Below, one piece after another: positions 34,820-43,823 of a stretch of 64,000 bases of DNA. Source of the stretch: Streptomyces rimosus (GTDB taxonomy: Bacteria > Actinomycetota > Actinomycetes > Streptomycetales > Streptomycetaceae). The notes under the pieces were generated by a model. That model was not told the origin of the DNA. It saw nothing but the letters and a program-made list of their open reading frames with translations, and did no database searches. The stretch is from the NCBI RefSeq assembly GCF_008704655.1, contig NZ_CP023688.1, forward strand, positions 4,936,001 to 5,000,000. Direction: 5' to 3'. The stretch's first letter is position 1, and each line of letters opens with the position of its first letter. The position numbers and the translations under genes are program-made.

Positions 34820-34935
34820 ACGGCGTGACACAGGCCGGTCCGGTGGTGGACCTGGCGTCAGCCATAGGCGCTGTGACCAGGGAGAACTGGACTCCGGCGG
34901 ACTACGCGGGATCGTCGGTCCCGTGTTCGTCGGGT

Positions 34936-34979
34936 CTTTTAATCCATTGGTTCAGGGTTCGAGCCCCTGATGGCCCACC
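34936..34979 (+). repeat. attR core (44-bp direct repeat)
   Basis: Identical to the 3' part of tRNA-Lys at 16642-16685. It lacks the tRNA 5' half, so it is not a functional tRNA. Chromosomal sequence resumes at 34980. Confidence 0.96.
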
Positions 34980-35015
34980 AGGTACGCGCCGGAGGCGAGC
35001 CCTCCGGTCCGCCCC

Positions 35016-35054
35016 ACGACGCCCCCGCCGGGAACTTCCTGGCGGGGGCGTCGT
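35016..35054 (+). terminator. displaced terminator of tRNA-Lys
   Basis: ACGACGCCCCCGCC (35016-35029) pairs with GGCGGGGGCGTCGT (35041-35054). It lies 36 nt past the attR core, where the tRNA-Lys terminator would be in an empty site. The integrated element has separated the two by 18 kb. Confidence 0.7.
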
Positions 35055-35264
35055 CGTGTTTCCGGGGCGGGCGCCCGCCTTCGCAGGGGCGTGCGACGAC
35101 GGACAAGCGCCCTCGGGATGCGCCGCGGGCCCTCCGCCCGCCTCCGGCCCGGTTGACCCGTACGGCCCAATCTGATTCGCCGCCCGGCGCGGCAGCGGAA
35201 AACCTGGGGACGGCGACGGTGTTCGTACGGGTCGGACGGGCGCGCGGGAGTGGGAGGCAGGCCG

Positions 35265-36416
35265 GTGCGGGTGCGTCGAGGCGGCAGGGTCCGTACGGGC
35301 GATCGGGAGCGGCGGCGGCGCCGCTCCGGCATGTCGCCGTTCGGGCAGCGGGTCGTCTGCTGGCTGCCGCTGATCCTGCTGGTGGCGGGGCTGATCTTCG
35401 ACAGCGGTACGCCCGAGCGCTACACGGCCGCGCCGTTCTTCTCCGCCGCGCCCCTGGTGGCGGCGCCGCTGTACTCGCTGCGCAGTACGGCCGTGACCGC
35501 GGTGGCCGCCGTCGCGGCCGAGACCTGGGTCGTGACGTACCACGGAGGGCGGGACACGAACCAGTCCTTCACCGAGGGGCTGACGGTTCTGGTGGTCGCC
35601 ATCCTGGCGCTCGGTATCAACCGGGTCGTACGGATGAGCGACGCGCGGCTGGCCTCCGTACGGGACGTCGCGGAGGCTGCCCAGCGGGCCGTGCTGCCGA
35701 CGCCCGCGGAGCGGATCGGCGGGCTGGCGGTCGCGGCGCGCTACGTGGCGGCGCAGGCGGACGCCCGGATCGGCGGCGACCTGTATGCGGTCCAGGACAC
35801 CCCGCACGGCGTACGGTTGATCGTCGGCGACGTACGGGGCAAGGGCCTGGAGGCCGTGGAGGCCGCGGTGATCGTCATCGGGGCCTTCCGCGAGGCCGCC
35901 GAACAGGAGGCCAGTCTGGAGGCCGTGGCGGGGCGGCTGGAGCGCGCGCTGCAACGCGAAGGCAGCCGGCGGGAGGGCCTCGACCAGTTCGAGGGGTTCA
36001 CCACGGCCGTACTGGCGGAACTGCCCTCGGACGAACACGCCGCCTTGCGCGTCCTCAACCGAGGCCATCCGGCACCGCTGCTGTTCGCGCCCAACGGTGA
36101 GCTGTGCGAGCTGACACCGAAATCTCCCGCGCTGCCGCTCGGCATGAGCGAGGTGGCGGGCTGGCCGGACCGGGCGGACGAGACGGCCTGCCCGGCGGGC
36201 TCGATCCTGCTGCTCTTCACGGACGGCGTGACCGAGGCCCGCAACCGCGACGGGGTCTTCTACGACCCGGTGGCGCGGTTGGGTGGCCGGGTCTGGTCCG
36301 GTCTGGGTCCGGAGGCGCTACTGGACGCGTTGGTGGAGGACGTGGCAGCGCACACGGGCGGGGAGACGGCGGACGACATGGCGCTGCTGGCCGTGCAGCG
36401 GCCGATGCGGGGGTGA
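35265..36416 (+). CDS. membrane PP2C/SpoIIE-type serine phosphatase
   Basis: A 383-aa protein. After a very basic N-terminus come about three transmembrane helices (VVCWLPLILLVAGLIFD, FFSAAPLVAAPLYSL, FTEGLTVLVVAILALGINRV). The cytoplasmic SpoIIE/RsbU phosphatase domain has the metal-site blocks ARIGGDLYAVQ, IVGDVRGKGLEAV, LFTDGVTEARN and TADDMALLAV. It should dephosphorylate an anti-anti-sigma protein. The GTG at 35265 has GGGAGG 7 nt upstream. It is the first chromosomal gene after attR, convergent with the DUF2332 gene. Confidence 0.9.
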   Translation: MRVRRGGRVRTGDRERRRRRSGMSPFGQRVVCWLPLILLVAGLIFDSGTPERYTAAPFFSAAPLVAAPLYSLRSTAVTAVAAVAAETWVVTYHGGRDTNQSFTEGLTVLVVAILALGINRVVRMSDARLASVRDVAEAAQRAVLPTPAERIGGLAVAARYVAAQADARIGGDLYAVQDTPHGVRLIVGDVRGKGLEAVEAAVIVIGAFREAAEQEASLEAVAGRLERALQREGSRREGLDQFEGFTTAVLAELPSDEHAALRVLNRGHPAPLLFAPNGELCELTPKSPALPLGMSEVAGWPDRADETACPAGSILLLFTDGVTEARNRDGVFYDPVARLGGRVWSGLGPEALLDALVEDVAAHTGGETADDMALLAVQRPMRG

Positions 36417-36470
36417 GCGGCGTGAGCGTAGCGGTATGGCCTCTTGCGGCCGGAGGGGCGCCTTAGGGGC

Positions 36471-37511
36471 TCACAGCCACTGCACGCTCTGGCCGTGCTG
36501 ACCGGTCAGGGCGACCGGCCGCTCGTCGAGGGCCAGGGTCAGCAGCCGTTCCGTCGTCGGCAGGGGGTGCACGAGCCGGTGCGGGACGATCCACGGGAGA
36601 ACGGGATGGTGCTCGTTGGAGATCCAGTGCCCGGGGCCGTGCCCGAGGCGGTCGCGCTCCTGTAGTACGGACCGTACGAGCCGGGCGAACTCCTCGCGGC
36701 GCTCCAGGGGGAGGTACGCCAGTACGGAGGTGTGGAAGACGACGAGCGTCGCCCCGGGCGGCGCCTCGGCCGCCAGCGCGGGCAGCGTGTCGATCAGGTC
36801 GCCGCGCACCATACGGGGGCGCGGCGCGGACCGTACCGCCTCTCTGGCGGCCCGCTGGCTCCGTAGGCGCTCGTCGGTGGCGCCCGGCCAGATGAGGGCC
36901 TCCAGCCAGCGGACGTCGTCGGGGTCGGCCGGGTCGAGGGGGTTGAGGTCGATGCCTGCGCGCCAGGCGATGTCCGGGACGCGGTCGGGTACGGGGGTGC
37001 CCGGCCCCGTACGGCAGCGCAGGACCGCCGAGCTGTCCGGCGCGCCGAACTCCGGCCGCTCGTCGTAGCGGTAGCGATAGCGGTCCGGGTAGAGGCACAG
37101 GCCCGCCGACGCGCCGACCTCCAAGAGCGCGAGCGGCTGCGGCAGCCGGGCGAAGAGGGGGAGCAGGGTGGCGCAGCGGGCCGGCTCGTTGGTCTGCGTC
37201 CGGCGCCGCATGATGACGGCGCTCACCTCGTCCCAGTGGCGCAGGGTCCACTCGCGCCAGCCGCGGTACGCCGCGTCGCCGCGCGGGCCGTGCTCCGCGT
37301 AGGGGCCGTCGAGGTAGCGGACGGCGGCGAGCAGGAGGTTGGGCTGCTGCTTCTCGCCGTCCGGCAGGCAGCGCGCGAGGTGGGCGCAGAACTCGGGATC
37401 GTGGCCGATCCGCGCGGCCAGCTCCTCGTGGGCGTCGGACTGCCCGCGCGCCTGATACCAGGCGAAGTTCACATATCGATCCGCCAGTGCCCGCGCGCTG
37501 TTGACGACCAT
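36471..37511 (-). CDS. DUF2332 family protein
   Basis: A 346-aa protein of the actinobacterial DUF2332 family. Signature blocks are PNLLLAAVRYLDG near residue 60, LALLEVGASAGLCLYPDRY around 130, and LVVFHTSVLAYLPLERREEF near 260. The E-x-G-A-x-A-G-L block resembles a methyltransferase motif I, but activity is unproven. It is soluble. The ATG at 37511 begins MVVNSARALADRYVNFAWYQ. It is a single gene, convergent with the phosphatase gene and divergent from the riboswitch-M23 unit. Confidence 0.88.
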   Translation of the reverse strand: MVVNSARALADRYVNFAWYQARGQSDAHEELAARIGHDPEFCAHLARCLPDGEKQQPNLLLAAVRYLDGPYAEHGPRGDAAYRGWREWTLRHWDEVSAVIMRRRTQTNEPARCATLLPLFARLPQPLALLEVGASAGLCLYPDRYRYRYDERPEFGAPDSSAVLRCRTGPGTPVPDRVPDIAWRAGIDLNPLDPADPDDVRWLEALIWPGATDERLRSQRAAREAVRSAPRPRMVRGDLIDTLPALAAEAPPGATLVVFHTSVLAYLPLERREEFARLVRSVLQERDRLGHGPGHWISNEHHPVLPWIVPHRLVHPLPTTERLLTLALDERPVALTGQHGQSVQWL

Positions 37512-37770
37512 GATCAGACGTTACTGCCCATACGGAGCGTCATCGTCTGGCCCCCTCACGCATAACGACTCCCGCACAATCGGGGATTTCAGGTTTGAAG
37601 ATCGTTTTTCAAGTTGCCCTGATTTCATACTTGATGGGGCGTAAGTCTGGGCCAAAGCCACCACAAAATGACCTCGGATTCGCCCGAACGCTTGGTATCC
37701 GGCCGCGGAGTCTATTACAGTCCGATAACGGAGCGCGGTCGTCCCAGCCGTCGCAAGAGGCGGCACCGTG
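37512..37770 (+). promoter_or_regulatory. AT-richer promoter region of the riboswitch-M23 unit
   Basis: No gene is supported. The stretch is much less GC-rich than its surroundings. A possible promoter is CTTGGT (37691-37696) and TATTAC (37713-37718), 16 nt apart, which would start transcription about 45 nt before the riboswitch. The DUF2332 promoter must also lie here on the other strand. Confidence 0.5.
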
Positions 37771-38060
37771 CGCCGACGCCGAATCCCGTCAGCAGGTTCA
37801 CAACTGAATCACCGTTGGACCACCGCTGGACCGGCCTGCGCCCCGGTGCCGGACCGGCGTGAGTCCCGGGAACCGGGCAACCACCACCTCGGGGTGTGCC
37901 GGACGGCCGCCGATCCGTACCCCTCCGTGCCCATCGGAACCGTCCGTCGCAGGCCCAGGAGCCCGTCCTGCTCCGCACGTCCCAGCGCCCGACGCTCTGG
38001 GAGGGCCACCGCCGGCGCCGCCCGGCCCGGTAGGCGGCCCCACCGCTGACCCGGTAGGCG
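37771..38060 (+). promoter_or_regulatory. c-di-AMP riboswitch (ydaO/yuaA leader)
   Basis: The leader of the M23 peptidase gene keeps blocks I recognise from the ydaO class: GCCGAATCCCGTCAG at 37778-37792, GGGAACCGGG at 37868-37877, ACCACC plus GGGGTG at 37880-37896, and GCTGACCCGGTAGGCG at 38045-38060. In Streptomyces this riboswitch commonly precedes cell-wall hydrolase genes and turns them off at high c-di-AMP. One deviation: after GGGGTG the usual AATC reads TGCC. Limits are approximate. Confidence 0.78.
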
Positions 38061-38085
38061 AGAGGAAGGAAAGGAGTGCGCCCCC

Positions 38086-39267
38086 GTGGCGTCCAACAGC
38101 CCTGCCGGCTCGGTCCCCGAGGTGCCTTTTGGTGCTGCCGGCGCGCCATCCGCCGCCGCCTCGCACACCTCCGGCATACGCATCGTGCCCCAAGCGACCG
38201 CCGACCCCGGCGCGTTCGAGGTTGACGCGGTGAGCGCCGTTGGTACGGCCGGCGCCCCCTTCGACTCCTTCGAGGAGTGGAACCCGACCGAGGACTCCGT
38301 GCGCCCCGTACGCGGCAAGCACCGCGTCATCGGCAAGCAGCGCGGCGGACTCGCCCGCGGCGGTACGGTCCTGGGCGTCGGCGTCATCGCGGCGGTGGGC
38401 GCCGGCGGCATGGCGTCGGCCGAGGACCGGCCCCCGGTACCGGTGTCGATGCCCGACCTCGGCGGACTCGCGGACGACCTCGCGGCCCAGCTGCCGGAGG
38501 TCACGTCCCTGCCGGGCATCGGCGACCTGATATCCGGCGCGCCGGACTCCCCGGGCCCCGACGGCGTCACCGAGGCGTCCGCCGGCCCCCTCACCCGGGC
38601 CGGCCTCAGCCGCAGCGAGGCGGAGCAGGGCAGAGGCGCGGGCGAATCGCTGCGCGACCGCATCCTCCAGCAGGCCGACCGGCAAGAGAGCGCCGCGCAG
38701 GACGAGGAGCGCGTGGCCGCCGAGCAGGCCGTCGGCGAACAGGCCACGCGGGACGCGGCGGCGGACCGGCAGGAGGCCGACAAGGCCGGGGCCGCCAAGG
38801 GGGCAGCGGAGCGCGAGGCGGAGGCGGCGGCCCGCGCGAAGGCGGAGGCCGAGCGCCGCGCCCAACTGGCCCGCAGTTACGTATCGCCCCTCACCTCCTA
38901 CACCCTCACCGCCGGCTTCGGCCAGGCGGGCGACCGCTGGGTGGCCAACCACACCGGACTGGACTTCGCCGCCCCCACCGGCACCCCGGCCAAGGCGGTT
39001 CACGGCGGCACGATCACCCAGGCCGGCTGGACCGGCGCGTACGGCTACCGCATCGTCCTCACCACGGACGACGGTACGGAGCTGTGGTTCTGCCACCTCT
39101 CGTCGATCGTGCGTGCCTCCGGCAAGGTCGCCGCCGGCGAGGTCATCGGCCGCGTCGGCGCCACCGGCAACGTCACCGGCCCGCACCTCCACCTGGAAGT
39201 ACGTCCGGGCGGCGGCGCTCCGGTCGACCCGAAGCCGTGGCTGCGGGAGCACGGGCTCGACGTCTGA
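38086..39267 (+). CDS. M23 (LytM) peptidoglycan endopeptidase
   Basis: A 393-aa protein. A cytoplasmic-looking N-terminus leads to one hydrophobic segment (about 92-112, GGTVLGVGVIAAVGAGGMAS), which may be a signal anchor. A long Ala/Glu-rich coiled coil follows (EAEAAARAKAEAERRAQLAR). The C-terminal peptidase M23 domain has the zinc ligands in NHTGLDFAAPTGT and GPHLHLEV. It would cut peptide cross-links in the wall during growth or germination. The GTG at 38086 follows AAGGAAAGGAG. It is controlled by the c-di-AMP riboswitch directly upstream. Confidence 0.92.
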   Translation: MASNSPAGSVPEVPFGAAGAPSAAASHTSGIRIVPQATADPGAFEVDAVSAVGTAGAPFDSFEEWNPTEDSVRPVRGKHRVIGKQRGGLARGGTVLGVGVIAAVGAGGMASAEDRPPVPVSMPDLGGLADDLAAQLPEVTSLPGIGDLISGAPDSPGPDGVTEASAGPLTRAGLSRSEAEQGRGAGESLRDRILQQADRQESAAQDEERVAAEQAVGEQATRDAAADRQEADKAGAAKGAAEREAEAAARAKAEAERRAQLARSYVSPLTSYTLTAGFGQAGDRWVANHTGLDFAAPTGTPAKAVHGGTITQAGWTGAYGYRIVLTTDDGTELWFCHLSSIVRASGKVAAGEVIGRVGATGNVTGPHLHLEVRPGGGAPVDPKPWLREHGLDV

Positions 39268-39457
39268 GGCGGGTGTGGGGGCGGGGCCCACCTCTCTTCC
39301 CGCCCCTTCCGCCCCTTCCGCTCTTCCCTTCCTCCCCCCTCCGACCTGGGCATTCCGTGTGCTTTGGGCGGCGGATTGCTTTGCGCGGCGGTGTCCGGGC
39401 ACTCGGATGGATGCGCCGCCGGGGTGAACCGGCCCCGGCCCGGTCCAGGAGGGTGCG

Positions 39458-41014
39458 ATGAAACCGAACGACAAGGCGGGGGCGGGGAACGGCGGCGGGG
39501 CCGCACCCGGTACGACCGCGGACCGGAACACGGGGAACGCCGGCCGCGCGGACAAGCACACCACCCCCACTGCCAACACCCCCACCATCACCACCGACGT
39601 CCCCGCCCGCCTCGACCGGCTGCCCTGGTCCCGTTGGCACTGGATGGTGGTGATCGGCCTCGGCACGGTGTGGATCCTGGACGGCCTGGAAGTGACCGTC
39701 GTCGGCAATATCGCCGGCCGCCTTTCCGAGCAGGGCAGCGGTCTGCCCATCTCGTCCGCGCAGGTCACAGGCGTCGCCGCGGCCCTGTACGTGGCGGGGG
39801 CCTGTTCGGGCGCGCTGTTCTTCGGACGGCTCACCGACCTCTTCGGCCGCAAGAAGCTGTTCTTGATCACGCTGGCCGTCTACCTGGCCGCCACCGCCCT
39901 GACCGCGGTCTCCTTCTCCTCCTGGTGGTTCTTCGTCTTCCGCTTCCTGACCGGCTTCGGGATCGGCGGCGAGTACGCGGCGATCAACTCGGCCGTCGAT
40001 GAGCTGATCCCGTCGGCCTACCGGGGGCGCGTCGACCTCCTCATCAACGGCAGCTTCTGGCTCGGCGCGATCGGCGGATCCCTGCTGTCCATCGTGATGC
40101 TGAACACCGCGATCTTCCCCATGAACGTCGGCTGGCGGCTGACCTTCGCGCTCGGCGTCGTCCTCGGCCTGGTCATCCTCCTCGTACGCCGCCATGTGCC
40201 GGAGAGCCCACGCTGGCTGTTCATCCACGGGCGGGGCGAGGAGGCGGACCGGCTCGTCGCCTCCATCGAGAAACAGATCACCGACGAGAAGGGCGCGCCG
40301 CTGCCCGAGCCCGAGGGCGAGATCACCATCCATCCCCGCAAGAGCATCGGCTTCACCGAGATCGCCCGCACCGTCTTCTCGCGCTACCGCCGGCGCGCCA
40401 TCCTCGGCCTCGCCCTCTTCGTTGGCCAGGCGTTCCTCTACAACGCCGTCACCTTCGGCTTCGGCGCCATCCTGACCGCGTTCTTCGACGTGCCGACGGC
40501 GAGCACCGGCTACTACTTCGCCGTGATGGCGGCCGGGAACTTCCTGGGCCCGCTGCTCCTCGGCAAGCTCTTCGACACGGCCGGCCGCCGCATCATGATC
40601 TCCGGCACCTACCTCCTCTCCGGCGCCCTCCTCTTCGCCACCGCCTGGCTCTTCTCCGCGGGCCACCTGACCGCCACGACGCTCACCGCGTGCTGGTGCG
40701 TGGTCCTCTTCTTCGCCTCGGCCGGCGCCAGCAGCGCGTATCTGACCGTCTCGGAGATCTTCCCCATGGAGACCCGGGCCATGGCCATCGCCTTCTTCTA
40801 CGCGGTCGGTACGGCCGCGGGCGGCATCAGCGGGCCTTTGGTCTTCGCCGGCCTGACCGAATCCGGCGTGGTCGCCGACACCGCACTCGCCTTCTGCATC
40901 GGCGCCACCTTGATGTGCCTGGCCGGCCTCACCGCCGCCCTACTGGCCGTACGCGCCGAACGCCGCTCCCTGGAAAGCATCGCCAGCCCGCTGTCCTCGG
41001 CCCCCGGCACCTGA
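39458..41014 (+). CDS. MFS transporter (sugar-porter/benzoate-type)
   Basis: A 518-aa protein with a disordered Thr/Asn-rich 50-residue start and twelve predicted helices. Family signatures are [12 protein letters not shown] in helix 1, [13 protein letters not shown] in loop 2-3, [17 protein letters not shown] in helix 4, and [20 protein letters not shown] after helix 6, which is the sugar-porter/aromatic-acid pattern. The substrate is unknown. The ATG at 39458 has AGGAGG upstream (within tccaggagggtgcg). It is followed 95 bp downstream by an aldo/keto reductase gene in the same direction. Confidence 0.9.
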   Translation: MKPNDKAGAGNGGGAAPGTTADRNTGNAGRADKHTTPTANTPTITTDVPARLDRLPWSRWHWMVVIGLGTVWILDGLEVTVVGNIAGRLSEQGSGLPISSAQVTGVAAALYVAGACSGALFFGRLTDLFGRKKLFLITLAVYLAATALTAVSFSSWWFFVFRFLTGFGIGGEYAAINSAVDELIPSAYRGRVDLLINGSFWLGAIGGSLLSIVMLNTAIFPMNVGWRLTFALGVVLGLVILLVRRHVPESPRWLFIHGRGEEADRLVASIEKQITDEKGAPLPEPEGEITIHPRKSIGFTEIARTVFSRYRRRAILGLALFVGQAFLYNAVTFGFGAILTAFFDVPTASTGYYFAVMAAGNFLGPLLLGKLFDTAGRRIMISGTYLLSGALLFATAWLFSAGHLTATTLTACWCVVLFFASAGASSAYLTVSEIFPMETRAMAIAFFYAVGTAAGGISGPLVFAGLTESGVVADTALAFCIGATLMCLAGLTAALLAVRAERRSLESIASPLSSAPGT

Positions 41015-41109
41015 CCCGGCCTTCGTGCCCGTGCCCGAGCCGGCCTGTTTGCGCCTTCTTCCCCTGCCCGGCTGCGGTGCCGCACCTTCCGGCCTACGTT
41101 GGGAAGATC

Positions 41110-42057
41110 ATGACCGATACACATACACAGAAGACCCTCGGCTCCCTGTCCGTCTCCCCGCTCTCCCTCGGCGGCAACGTCTTCGGCTGGTCCGCGGACG
41201 AGCCCCAGTCCTTCGCCGTGCTGGACGCGTACGTCGAGGGCGGCGGTAACTTCATCGACACCGCCGACGTGTACTCGGCCTGGGTGCCCGGCAACAAGGG
41301 CGGCGAGTCCGAGACCGTCATCGGCAACTGGCTCGCCTCCCGCGGCAACCGCGACCAGGTGGTCATCGCCACCAAGGTCGGCGCTCACCCGGACCACAAG
41401 GGCCTGGCCCCGGCCACCATCAAAGCCGCCGTCGACGAGTCCCTGACCCGTCTGCGCACCGACTACATCGACCTCTACTACACCCACTACGACGACGAAT
41501 CCCTCGACGTCTCCGACTTCCTCCCGGTCCTCGACGAACTCGTCAAGGCCGGCAAGGTCCGCGAGATCGCCGCCTCCAACATCTCGGCGCAGCGCCTGGA
41601 AGCGGCCCTGACCTTCTCCGCCGACGAGAACCTGGCCCGCTACGTCGCCGTACAGCCCCACTACAACTTGGTTTCCCGTGAAACATACGAGGGGGAGCTG
41701 GCCGACACCGCCGCGCGCCACGGCCTCGGCGCCGTCCCGTACTACGCCCTCGCGTCGGGCTTCCTGACCGGCAAGTACCGCCCGGACAGCGACGTGAACA
41801 GCGTCCGTTCCGAAAAGGCCGCCCAGTACCTGTCCACCGACCGCGGCCGCAAGGTCCTCGCCGCCCTGGACACCGTGGCCGCCGCCCACCAGGCCGAACA
41901 CGCCACGGTCGCCCTCGCCTGGCTGGCCGCCCAGCCCACGGTCACGTCCCCCATCGCCAGCGCCCGCACGGTCGACCAACTCCCCGCCCTGCTGGCCCTC
42001 TCCGACCTCCACCTCACCAACGACGACCTGACCCTCCTCAACGAGGCATCGGCCTGA
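41110..42057 (+). CDS. aldo/keto reductase
   Basis: A 315-aa NADPH-dependent oxidoreductase. It has the TIM-barrel signature FIDTADVYSAW (catalytic Asp and Tyr), the lysine block VIATKVGAHPD, and the histidine region DYIDLYYTHYDDES, where the usual HxPD His is conserved as His. ASNIS and the C-terminal cofactor block SPIASARTVDQLP are also present. The physiological substrate is unknown. The ATG at 41110 has GGGAAG 6 nt upstream. It ends at a bidirectional terminator. Confidence 0.92.
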   Translation: MTDTHTQKTLGSLSVSPLSLGGNVFGWSADEPQSFAVLDAYVEGGGNFIDTADVYSAWVPGNKGGESETVIGNWLASRGNRDQVVIATKVGAHPDHKGLAPATIKAAVDESLTRLRTDYIDLYYTHYDDESLDVSDFLPVLDELVKAGKVREIAASNISAQRLEAALTFSADENLARYVAVQPHYNLVSRETYEGELADTAARHGLGAVPYYALASGFLTGKYRPDSDVNSVRSEKAAQYLSTDRGRKVLAALDTVAAAHQAEHATVALAWLAAQPTVTSPIASARTVDQLPALLALSDLHLTNDDLTLLNEASA

Positions 42058-42062
42058 CCACC

Positions 42063-42118
42063 GAAGACGCGAAAGCGGGTGGCCACGTACCCAGTACGCG
42101 CCCACCCGCTTGCGTCTT
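42063..42118. terminator. bidirectional terminator
   Basis: AAGACGC (42064-42070) and AAGCGGGTGG (42073-42082) pair with CCACCCGCTT (42102-42111) and GCGTCTT (42112-42118). It sits between the convergent aldo/keto reductase and small membrane-protein genes and ends with short A/T runs on each side. Confidence 0.85.
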
Positions 42119-42144
42119 GCGCCGGTGAAACCTGCCTACCCGGC

Positions 42145-42450
42145 CTACTTCCCACCCCGATCAGCAACCGCCCAGGAGGCAACCCCCACAACCCCCGCCA
42201 CCGCAAACACCGACGGCCAGGCCCCCACCTTCTTGGCCAACGGATGCGACCCGGCAAACGCCGCCACATAAGCCCCACTCAACACAACAGCAGCCTTCGC
42301 CCCGGCTTTCCGCTCCCACTCCCGAGCCGCCACAGCCCCCGCAACAGCCAGCGCCACCCCACCCAGCGGCCGCTTTTTGGTCCAGCGGGCTACGGCGTAG
42401 CCACCTACGAGCCCAGTAACAGCAACCAAGGAACTCGGCACCCGAGCCAT
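42145..42450 (-). CDS. small membrane protein
   Basis: A 101-aa protein with about three hydrophobic segments (SSLVAVTGLVGGYAVARW, GGVALAVAGAVAAREW, VGAWPSVFAVAGVVGVASWA) and short Arg/Lys-rich loops. It resembles small membrane proteins widespread in Streptomyces; function is unknown. The ATG at 42450 has GGAGG 8 nt upstream, so the five extra codons upstream are not used. Codon use here is unusual, with many short AC-rich runs. Confidence 0.72.
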   Translation of the reverse strand: MARVPSSLVAVTGLVGGYAVARWTKKRPLGGVALAVAGAVAAREWERKAGAKAAVVLSGAYVAAFAGSHPLAKKVGAWPSVFAVAGVVGVASWAVADRGGK

Positions 42451-42574
42451 GAGCAGTACCTCCACGTGAGAGACAAACCGACTAGCTCTTTGACCTTACG
42501 CCTGGGCCCTGATCGCACTTTCGTGAAGGGGGCGCAGCATACTCAGGTCGTTAGGACGCTACATCTGATGAAGG

Positions 42575-42775
42575 TCAGCCCCAGCTCGCTTCTCGAACCT
42601 TGTCCAGGAACAGTCGCCACGTTCCCCGCGGGAAGGCGAGTACGGGGCCCTCCGTGTGCTTTGAGTCACGCACCAGTATCGCGCCAGCCAATATGGAGGA
42701 TGTCTCTATGCAGTTGCCTCCCGACCCGTTGCTGTAGCTGCTCTTGTGCCAGATAGAGGGCGAAACCTTATTCAT
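42575..42775 (-). CDS. DUF397 domain protein
   Basis: A 66-aa protein that is a complete DUF397 domain: WHKSSYSNGSGGNCIETSS, then VRDSKHTEGPVLAFP and WRLFLDKV. These small proteins accompany WhiJ-like HTH regulators in Streptomyces and behave as toxin-like or antagonist partners. It follows its HTH partner by 11 nt in the same operon. Base composition is lower in GC than in neighbouring core genes, in line with an accessory island. Confidence 0.93.
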   Translation of the reverse strand: MNKVSPSIWHKSSYSNGSGGNCIETSSILAGAILVRDSKHTEGPVLAFPRGTWRLFLDKVREASWG

Positions 42776-42786
42776 CAGGTGAGTCC

Positions 42787-43623
42787 TTACGCCATAAGCT
42801 GTCTGATCACGCTGTTTGATCGCCGCGGGCTCAAGGAGAGTGCACGCAAGTTGTCGAAAGATCGCGTGTAGCGTGCGACATCATCCGCCTGCTCAAGGTA
42901 AACCGCGTCGGTCAAGCCATCGCGATACACGATGTCAGGATCCTCCTGCTCGGGGAAGCCCAAGATCGTGTATGCCCCCGTGGCGGGGTAGCTTCCCGCG
43001 TCGAATGGCAGAACCTGCACCGTGATGTTGCTCAACTGGCTCACGCACAGCAGATGTTCGTACTGAGCGCGCATCGCCTCCTTATCGCCAATTGCATGCC
43101 GCAGTGCACTCTCGTGCACGATGGCCCAGAGGGAGGGGGCGCTTGGCCCAGTGAGCAAGGACTGTCGTTTCATGCGTACGGCAATCATGCGCTCCACGTC
43201 GCCGGGAGGGGACTGTGACGTTGCCAGGTGTAGCTCTCGCGCGTAGCTCTCTGTTTGCAGCAACCCGGGAATGAACTCGCATTCATAGGTGCGCAGACTG
43301 GAAGCGGCTGCTTCGAGCCCGACGTACACCGAGAACCATGAGGGAACGGCCGACCCGTACGCATGCCACCAGCCTCGGGTCTTGGACTGCTTCGCGAGCT
43401 CCTTCAGTAGCTCGCGTAGATCATCACTGGTCTCGTAGAAGCGACACAGCGCGTCAACATCCGATGGCTGCACCCTGCCCTGACCGGTTTCCAGCCGGTT
43501 GACTTTGGAACCGCTCCAGTCCAGCGCTTTCCCCACGTCGTTGCAGGTCAGCTTGTTGTCTTCGCGAAGTCGTTTGAGTTCGATCGCAAGTCGGCGACGG
43601 CGTGCAGTGGGTGAACCAGCCAT
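42787..43623 (-). CDS. WhiJ-like XRE regulator (DUF5753)
   Basis: A 278-aa protein. The HTH is at residues ~10-65 (RLREDNKLTCNDVGKALDWS, then GSKVNRLETGQGRV). The DUF5753 domain follows, with LRTYECEFIPGLLQTESYAR, MRAQYEHLLCVSQLSNITVQ and VYLEQADDVARY. This is the family of WhiJ-type regulators that work with DUF397 proteins and HATPases in development. The ATG at 43623 has GGGAGG 6 nt upstream. It forms an operon with the DUF397 gene and diverges from the HATPase gene. Confidence 0.92.
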   Translation of the reverse strand: MAGSPTARRRRLAIELKRLREDNKLTCNDVGKALDWSGSKVNRLETGQGRVQPSDVDALCRFYETSDDLRELLKELAKQSKTRGWWHAYGSAVPSWFSVYVGLEAAASSLRTYECEFIPGLLQTESYARELHLATSQSPPGDVERMIAVRMKRQSLLTGPSAPSLWAIVHESALRHAIGDKEAMRAQYEHLLCVSQLSNITVQVLPFDAGSYPATGAYTILGFPEQEDPDIVYRDGLTDAVYLEQADDVARYTRSFDNLRALSLSPRRSNSVIRQLMA

Positions 43624-43823
43624 GGCGAACCTCCCTGTGGCGTACGGAGGTTCAGTCTCCCCGTCGCATCCAGCAGGGCCAATCACTCGTTGGAGCGAAT
43701 CCCTTCGTGCACATTGCATATCGGGATGCGCTCCTGTCACTCTCTCACGCAGAGCGACCAACCGCGCTCGGTGATCACCCTTGGTGGCCACCTCGGCGTG
43801 CGCCATGCGAGGGAGCTGATCCC

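Larger units (their letters stand above)
16642..34979. mobile_element. 18.3-kb integrative mobilizable element in tRNA-Lys
   Basis: The boundaries are 44-bp perfect direct repeats, one forming the 3' end of tRNA-Lys (16642-16685) and one at 34936-34979. The left end carries int, an XRE regulator, xis, a DUF3631 NTPase, a Spd-like protein, mobC and a relaxase. The right part is cargo: a YdcF operon, an RsbW-like ATPase, four GAF/ANTAR proteins and two pseudogenes. No FtsK/SpoIIIE-type TraB is encoded, so transfer should need a helper. Identical repeats and an intact integrase suggest it may still be able to excise. Confidence 0.93.

Noticed and set aside
34936..34979. Second tRNA-Lys gene
   Set aside because: Only the 3' part of the tRNA is present; no 5' acceptor strand or D arm. 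It is the attR repeat.
34902..36068. Minus-strand open frame ending with an integrase-like tail
   Set aside because: Most of it is antisense to the PP2C phosphatase gene. Only the last codons are integrase-like, because they come from the attR core; it is not a gene.
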